A DNA stretch of 16,868 nt from JBOGXB01 sp050694215. GTDB taxonomy: Bacteria > Actinomycetota > CADDZG01 > WHSQ01. Below, piece by piece: positions 12,795 to 16,868 of the stretch. The position numbers and the translations under genes were made by a program. How positions within the stretch are numbered: the stretch's first letter is position 1; every line of letters starts with the position of its first letter. The stretch covers positions 1 through 16,868 of the forward strand of contig JBOGXB010000046.1 of NCBI GenBank assembly GCA_050694215.1, in the 5' to 3' direction. The notes below the pieces were generated by a model. The model was not told the DNA's origin and did not search any database. It saw only the letters and a list, made by a program, of their open reading frames with translations.

Positions 12795-13799
12795 TTGCGC
12801 CGCTGTCTCATCGTCGCGACCGCCGCATGCACCGTCGCGTTCCCGCTCCTGCTCGCCTCCAACGCCGGAGCGGCCCCTACGACCGCAACGGGAAGGGTGT
12901 TCTTCCCGAACCCGGTCGCGTCGTTGCAGAACCAGAACCTCACCGACCGCAAGGATGCGGACTATGCCGAGCTGCAGCCCGCATACCGGACCGTTCAGCT
13001 CACGAACCTGGACGGCAGCGGCTTCCTGATCGGTGATTGGGCCAATGTGAGGAGCGAGACCGGCAACCCCGCGTTCTCTTCGACCGGAGAGTTCGTCTTC
13101 GGCCGCGACGATGACCAGTTCGAGCAGGTGATGGCCTACTACTGGGTCACAGAGGCGCAGAAGTACATCCAAAGGCTCGGCTTCGGGTCGACCCGGCGTC
13201 CTATCAACCGGGAAAGCCAGGACCTGCGTATCAACCAATGGGGCGCGGACAACTCGTTCTCGTGGGACAAGCACGACTACCTCCGCTTCGGCAAAGGCGG
13301 AGTAGACGACGCCGAAGACGCTGAGGTGATCCTGCACGAGTACGGGCATGCGATGCACGACTCGCAGGTGCCCGGGTTCGGGACCTCGTTGGAGGCGGGA
13401 GCGATCGGCGAAGGTTTCTCCGACTACTGGGCTGTGACGGTAGCCGACGTGATCGCCCCGACGCCCGATCCGGCCTGCGTTGCAGACTGGGACAGCGTCT
13501 CGTACACCTCGACCAAGCCTCACTGCTTGAGGCGGGTCGACCTCAACCTGCACTATCCCGAGGATCTCGCAGACCAAGTGCATGCCGACGGGCGGATCTG
13601 GTCGCGCGCCCTCTGGGACATCCGCAACGCCCTGGGGCACACCCTGGCCGACAGGATCATCCTCGAAGCCCAGTTCGATTTCGCGCCGAACACGAGCATG
13701 CCGGCAGCCGCTCAGGCGACCCACGTCACGGCCCAGGAGTTCGGCAACAAAGCGGCGACCGCGGTTCGGAGAGCGTTCGAGGCCCGCGGCTTGCTGTAA
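12795..13799 (+). CDS. Secreted zinc metalloprotease, M36/gluzincin-like (HEYGH)
   Basis: 334 aa. The TTG at 12795 has AAGGGGG five bases upstream and gives a clean signal peptide (residues 1-27, with a probable cleavage after GAGA/GAA). Upstream in-frame codons lack this. The zinc site is H181-E-Y-G-H185, and the third ligand is probably E206 in GEGFSDYWA, a pattern shared with fungalysins (M36) and more loosely with thermolysin. Upstream, FEQVMAYYWVTEAQKYIQRLGF (109-130) matches the helix preceding the catalytic domain in M36-like proteins. Two cysteine codons (228, 244) could form a disulphide. There is no long propeptide (FTP/PepSY) region, which makes the protein unusually short compared with classic M36 or M4 precursors. 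The peptidase assignment is firm for the motif, the family is tentative. Confidence 0.8.
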   Translation: MRRCLIVATAACTVAFPLLLASNAGAAPTTATGRVFFPNPVASLQNQNLTDRKDADYAELQPAYRTVQLTNLDGSGFLIGDWANVRSETGNPAFSSTGEFVFGRDDDQFEQVMAYYWVTEAQKYIQRLGFGSTRRPINRESQDLRINQWGADNSFSWDKHDYLRFGKGGVDDAEDAEVILHEYGHAMHDSQVPGFGTSLEAGAIGEGFSDYWAVTVADVIAPTPDPACVADWDSVSYTSTKPHCLRRVDLNLHYPEDLADQVHADGRIWSRALWDIRNALGHTLADRIILEAQFDFAPNTSMPAAAQATHVTAQEFGNKAATAVRRAFEARGLL

Positions 13800-13873
13800 C
13801 GGAATAGCACTCTCACTCGATCGGTTCTTGTCTGAGGTCGGCAGGCGCCGATGTGACTGAGGAGGGGCAAACG

Positions 13874-14767
13874 ATGACCGTGCGGCAGCAGCCCGATAAA
13901 ACGGGCTCAACCAGCGAACTGATTCAGGGCATCCGGCGGATTGAGCTCAGGGTCGGAGACATCGACCGGGCGGTTGGTTTCTACGGGGACATCGTCGGAC
14001 TGGAGGTAGCCGAAAGGGAGTCCGTGCGAGCGAGTCTCAGGTCACCGGGAGGGGACGCGATCCTCGCTCTTGACGCCCACGGCGTCGCGTTGCCGGCGAG
14101 TCGAGTGGCTACGGGCCTCTTCCACACCGCTATCCGCTTCCCCGACAGGCGCTCCTTAGGCATGGCGCTGTCGCGTCTCGTCGCGGCCGACTACGAGATC
14201 GGCGCGGGGGATCATGGGGTGAGTGAGGCGATCTACATCGACGACCCGGACGGCAACGGAGTGGAGCTCTATCGGGACCGGCCGCGAGAGGAGTGGCCCA
14301 AGCCCGAGCCCGGGGAGCGAGTGCACATGGGTACGGCCCCGGTGGACCTCTACAGCCTTCTCGAAGAGGCCAAGGCGAACGACGCCGGAAGCTTAGTCGC
14401 GCCCGAGGAGACGGTGGTGGGCCATGTCCACCTGCAGGTGAGCGATCTTGGTCGAACGATCCCGTTCTACACCGACACTCTCGGGTTGGACCTGATGGCG
14501 AGAATCGGGAACCAGGCTGCATTCTTCTCGTCTGGCGGCTATCACCACCACATCGGCGCGAACATCTGGAACTCGAGGGGTCAGGGGCCGGCGAGCCGCG
14601 CCCACGCGGGACTCGAGCGAGTGGTGTTTACGGTCGGAAATCGTAAGGTCCTGGTTGCCTTACGCGAGCGGCTCGGCAACGCCGGGTACCAGGACCGTAG
14701 CAGCCAGGATGAGGCCGTGATGCGAGACCCAGACGGTATCGAGCTGCAATTCACCGCACCAAGCTGA
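13874..14767 (+). CDS. Two-domain vicinal-oxygen-chelate protein, catechol 2,3-dioxygenase-like
   Basis: 297 aa from the ATG at 13874, chosen because GGAGGGG lies 6 nt upstream. A GTG 21 nt earlier is in frame but has no such site. Domain 1 (about 17-140) begins IRRIELRVGDIDRAVGFYGDIVGLEV and ends DDPDGNGVELYRDRP. Domain 2 (about 180-297) begins HVHLQVSDLGRTIPFYTDTLGLDL and ends RDPDGIELQF. Metal ligands of the CatE-type extradiol dioxygenases are present in domain 2 as H186, a histidine in YHHHIGANIW (224-226) and E290. The fold and likely Fe(II)/Mn(II) binding are clear. Ring cleavage of a catechol is the best guess, but no aromatic-pathway genes accompany it. Transcription may continue from the upstream protease (74-bp gap). 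Confidence 0.85.
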   Translation: MTVRQQPDKTGSTSELIQGIRRIELRVGDIDRAVGFYGDIVGLEVAERESVRASLRSPGGDAILALDAHGVALPASRVATGLFHTAIRFPDRRSLGMALSRLVAADYEIGAGDHGVSEAIYIDDPDGNGVELYRDRPREEWPKPEPGERVHMGTAPVDLYSLLEEAKANDAGSLVAPEETVVGHVHLQVSDLGRTIPFYTDTLGLDLMARIGNQAAFFSSGGYHHHIGANIWNSRGQGPASRAHAGLERVVFTVGNRKVLVALRERLGNAGYQDRSSQDEAVMRDPDGIELQFTAPS

Positions 14768-14799
14768 TACGCGACTTTCATTCCCAGAGGCAAGGCGGA

Positions 14800-14824
14800 G
14801 CTCGCTGAGGTCTACCTCTCGAGC
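14800..14824. terminator. Possible bidirectional stem-loop at a convergent junction
   Basis: The arms gctcg (14800-14804) and cgagc (14820-14824), with gaggt/acctc nested inside (14807-14811, 14814-14818), form a stem between the VOC gene and the convergent alpha/beta hydrolase gene, running over the hydrolase stop codon. No T-run follows on either strand, so this is weak evidence of termination. Confidence 0.3.
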
Positions 14825-15624
14825 AAGAAGCTCAAGACCTCCGCCACGAACAACTCCGTTGCCGTGTCCATGGCTACGTGCTGCTGTCCCGGCATCTCCA
14901 CGATCCTGGAGCTCGGCAGGGCCGCATGCACGGCCTGGTTGGAAAGGACCAAGAAGGAAGGACTGTCTCCTCCCTGCAGGATCAGCGTTGGGACGGACAT
15001 CGATGCGAACTTGGTCGGATCCAGCTTGTAGGACTCGTCGACCCTCGCCTCGCGTGGGAGCGTATGTGCCGCTGCGATCCGCCCCTGCCATGCAGGCAAA
15101 CCGCGCATCAACTCGACCTGTGCCTCAGGGAGCTTCACGACCTCGGTCATGAACGCGACCAGAGCTTCCTCTCGCCTTCTCTGATCGATAAGAGCTTCCA
15201 ATCGTTCGACGAAGCCCGGAGGATAGACGCCCGCAGGCACCGCAGGCGGTTCGTACAGCACCAATCTGCGGAGGTTCTTGGAAAGCAACGAGGCTTCCAG
15301 CGCGCAGAGGCCACCGTACGAATGACCCAGCAGGTTCACGGCCTCATCGAAGGAATCGACGACAGCCGCCACGTCGTCGAACTCACGCTCTATCAAGTAG
15401 GTGTCGGAATCTCCGCTACCGCCGCGGCCTCGCCGATCGATGGCACAGACCATGAAGTGCTCCTGGAAGGCGGGGAGCACCGGCCCCCACCGAACGTGGT
15501 CGGCCGAGGTTCCATGCACGAGCACCAGGGGAGGGCCTGTGCCGCTCAACCAGCAGGCAATCTGGGTCCCATCCTTCGATGTAACCGCCGTCTGATGACC
15601 AACGGACCTTCCAATGGACGCCAT
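14812..15624 (-). CDS. Alpha/beta hydrolase
   Basis: 270 aa from the ATG at 15624 (AGGAAGGCAGGAG upstream; a TTG nine codons earlier is the alternative). The alpha/beta-hydrolase plan is complete: VLVHGTSADH (34-43, oxyanion-hole HG), DRRGRGGSGDS (63-73), nucleophile elbow GHSYGG (100-105, S102), acid D220 in LILQGGDSPSF, and H249 in GQQHVAM. There is no signal peptide, so it is cytoplasmic. Members of this subgroup are esterases, C-C bond hydrolases or haloperoxidase-like enzymes, and the substrate cannot be deduced. The catechol-dioxygenase-like gene next door raises a ring-cleavage-product hydrolase role, but the genes are convergent, not an operon, so the link is speculative. It is divergent from the MFS gene across 193 bp in which no gene was seen. 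Confidence 0.88.
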   Translation of the reverse strand: MASIGRSVGHQTAVTSKDGTQIACWLSGTGPPLVLVHGTSADHVRWGPVLPAFQEHFMVCAIDRRGRGGSGDSDTYLIEREFDDVAAVVDSFDEAVNLLGHSYGGLCALEASLLSKNLRRLVLYEPPAVPAGVYPPGFVERLEALIDQRRREEALVAFMTEVVKLPEAQVELMRGLPAWQGRIAAAHTLPREARVDESYKLDPTKFASMSVPTLILQGGDSPSFLVLSNQAVHAALPSSRIVEMPGQQHVAMDTATELFVAEVLSFLLER

Positions 15625-15817
15625 AACTCCTGCCTTCCTCTCGCCACCCAACCGCGTCTACTCCTCACGCTCGAGCAGGCTCCCGCTATTCGTCTCGAGG
15701 CTTGTCGGAGGGTGACCTCGAACTCACACGCTTTGAAGCAAAGTACTCGATTCCGGTGCCTCCATCCCGCTGCTGTGCTTGACTGAACAGCAACTTTGTC
15801 GTCCGCGTGGAGGTTTC

Positions 15818-16868
15818 TTGGAAACCGTCTCCAACGGAGTCGATGATGCATTGGTCCGCCGGCGCACCAGGTTGACCTGGACGATCTTCGCCGGTGTCGC
15901 CCTCGGCACCACCAGTCTGTACGCCGCCTTTACGGCGGCGCCTCTGGTAGCCACAGATATCGGTGCCTCCCGGGCGTGGAGTGGCGTGCCCGGTGCCGCC
16001 GCGGTGCTCGGCACCGCGGTGGGGTCGGCTTGGCTCTCGGGGGTGATGGCGCGACGAGGGCGACGAGCGGGACTCGAACTGGGCTGGGCGATCGGCTTGG
16101 TGGGCGCGGTCGCGGCAGCCTTCGCGGCCTCGTCTTCGGCGTTCGTAGCCCTTCTGGTTGCAATGGTTCTGATCGGCATCGGTCACTCCGCTAATCAGCT
16201 GTCGCGGTTCGCCGCCGCCGACATCCATCCACCCGAGCGACGCGCGTCCATCCTTGGATGGATGGTCTGGGCGGGAACGATCGGCGCAGGGCTCGGCCCA
16301 AGCCTGCTCAACGCGGGGAAATCCGGCGCCAACGCCGTAGGAGTATCCGGCCTGGCCGGCGGCTTCCTCGTGGCAGTTCTCTTCTACGCCGCCGCTCTGA
16401 CGTGTGCCGGAGCCTTGCGACCCGATCCGAGAGACGCTCCTACCGAAGACGTGACATCGCCCCGATCTCACGTGGGCCTGCGAGAGATGTGGCGTCTCCC
16501 ACATGTGAAGCTCGCGCTGATCATCATGGCCGGGGGGCAAGTGGCGATGATCCTGATCATGACGATGACGCCCGTCCACATACGAGAGCACGGACACGGA
16601 TTAGGGGCGGTTGGCTTGGTGATGAGCTCGCACCTCATCGGGATGTTCGCCTTGGCGCCTCTCATCGGAAAGGTGGTCGCTAGAGTTGGGAGCCTGAAGG
16701 CGGGAATCGCGGGAATGACCTTGCTTATGGCCGCCGCGGTCGGGGCAGGATTCAGCCCGCCGGAGAACGCCACCTTGATTGGAGCCTCTTTGTTCCTTCT
16801 GGGACTGGGCTGGTGTTTCGGTTTCGTTGCCGGGAGCGCGCTCTTGACCCGCGGGCTCGCTTATACGG
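15818..16868 (+). CDS. Major facilitator superfamily transporter, 3' end outside window
   Basis: 350 codons are present and the frame is open to the right edge, so the C-terminus is missing. Hydrophobic helices occur at about 20-40, 58-76, 88-106, 108-126, 147-165, 180-200, 231-251, 265-283, 297-312 and 320-340, i.e. ten of an expected twelve. The loop after helix 2 reads GVMARRGRRAGLELG, an MFS motif-A variant. The segment LSRFAAADIHPPERRASILGW (129-149) is typical of actinobacterial drug/metabolite exporters of this superfamily. A long charged loop (201-228) separates the two halves. The start is taken as the TTG at 15818 with GGAGG four bases upstream. A TTG at 15851 is possible. The substrate is unknown. 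Confidence 0.85.
   Translation, partial: METVSNGVDDALVRRRTRLTWTIFAGVALGTTSLYAAFTAAPLVATDIGASRAWSGVPGAAAVLGTAVGSAWLSGVMARRGRRAGLELGWAIGLVGAVAAAFAASSSAFVALLVAMVLIGIGHSANQLSRFAAADIHPPERRASILGWMVWAGTIGAGLGPSLLNAGKSGANAVGVSGLAGGFLVAVLFYAAALTCAGALRPDPRDAPTEDVTSPRSHVGLREMWRLPHVKLALIIMAGGQVAMILIMTMTPVHIREHGHGLGAVGLVMSSHLIGMFALAPLIGKVVARVGSLKAGIAGMTLLMAAAVGAGFSPPENATLIGASLFLLGLGWCFGFVAGSALLTRGLAYT

Noticed and set aside
12645..13910. 421-codon minus-strand open frame opposite the metalloprotease
   Set aside because: It is antisense to a gene with signal peptide and zinc site. The translation is Arg/Gly/Val-rich with no motif.
15779..15784. TTGACT as a -35 box for the MFS gene
   Set aside because: No acceptable -10 hexamer lies 16-18 bp downstream, so a promoter call is not supported.
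14878..15786. 302-codon plus-strand open frame opposite the alpha/beta hydrolase
   Set aside because: It covers a hydrolase with a full catalytic triad and has no domain features of its own.

Overview
The window is GC-rich and densely packed, with frequent GTG and TTG starts. It looks like a chromosomal segment of an actinomycetote, probably an uncultured or deep-branching one. Three things support this. The minus-strand order tRNA-Ser / tadA / tRNA-Ser / ffs / dnaX / ybaB / recR / lysC / asd resembles the actinobacterial chromosome. There is a Bpa/PafE-type proteasome activator, a family tied to actinobacterial 20S proteasomes. There is also a UdgX-like remnant, a family common in Actinobacteria. 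No species can be named from the sequence alone.

Left edge (1-701): the 5' end of an IS3-type insertion sequence enters from the left, with a transposase start and an apparent terminal repeat near 100-120. It is followed by a short intergenic piece with a 9-bp tandem repeat and a small membrane-anchored coiled-coil protein of unknown function.

Housekeeping block (702-8036, all minus strand, read right to left): tRNA-Ser(GCU), tRNA-Arg(ACG), a PGPGW membrane protein, tadA, tRNA-Ser(CGA), tRNA-Ser(GGA), SRP RNA, dnaX, ybaB/ebfC, recR, lysC (with a strong internal start for the beta subunit) and asd. TadA converts A34 of tRNA-Arg(ACG) to inosine, so enzyme and substrate tRNA are encoded about 0.7 kb apart on the same strand. 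lysC/asd supply the first two steps from aspartate towards lysine, diaminopimelate, threonine and methionine. dnaX, ybaB and recR form the familiar replication/repair cluster.

Middle (8089-11019): a secreted glucose/sorbosone-dehydrogenase-like beta-propeller protein converges with bpa, with only 3 bp between the two stops. Upstream of bpa on the minus strand lie two visibly damaged genes. The first is a UdgX-type uracil-DNA glycosylase reduced to its N-terminus plus an out-of-frame C-terminal scrap. The second is rsgA, frameshifted inside its zinc motif by an apparent 8-nt loss, with the remaining 71 codons still well preserved in another frame. rsgA also has a 5' stem whose distal arm overlaps its Shine-Dalgarno sequence.

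Right part (11260-16868): apparently unlinked accessory functions. These are a phytoene-desaturase-like FAD oxidoreductase, a small secreted HEYGH metalloprotease related to M36/gluzincins, a two-domain vicinal-oxygen-chelate (catechol 2,3-dioxygenase-like) protein, an alpha/beta hydrolase on the opposite strand, and an MFS transporter that runs off the right edge.

I found no CRISPR array, toxin-antitoxin pair, prophage or defence island. The most informative observations are the paired gene damage in the rsgA-udgX-bpa operon, the tadA/tRNA arrangement (the tRNA-Ser(CGA) 5' base is the last base of the tadA stop codon), the lysC internal start and the rsgA leader hairpin.
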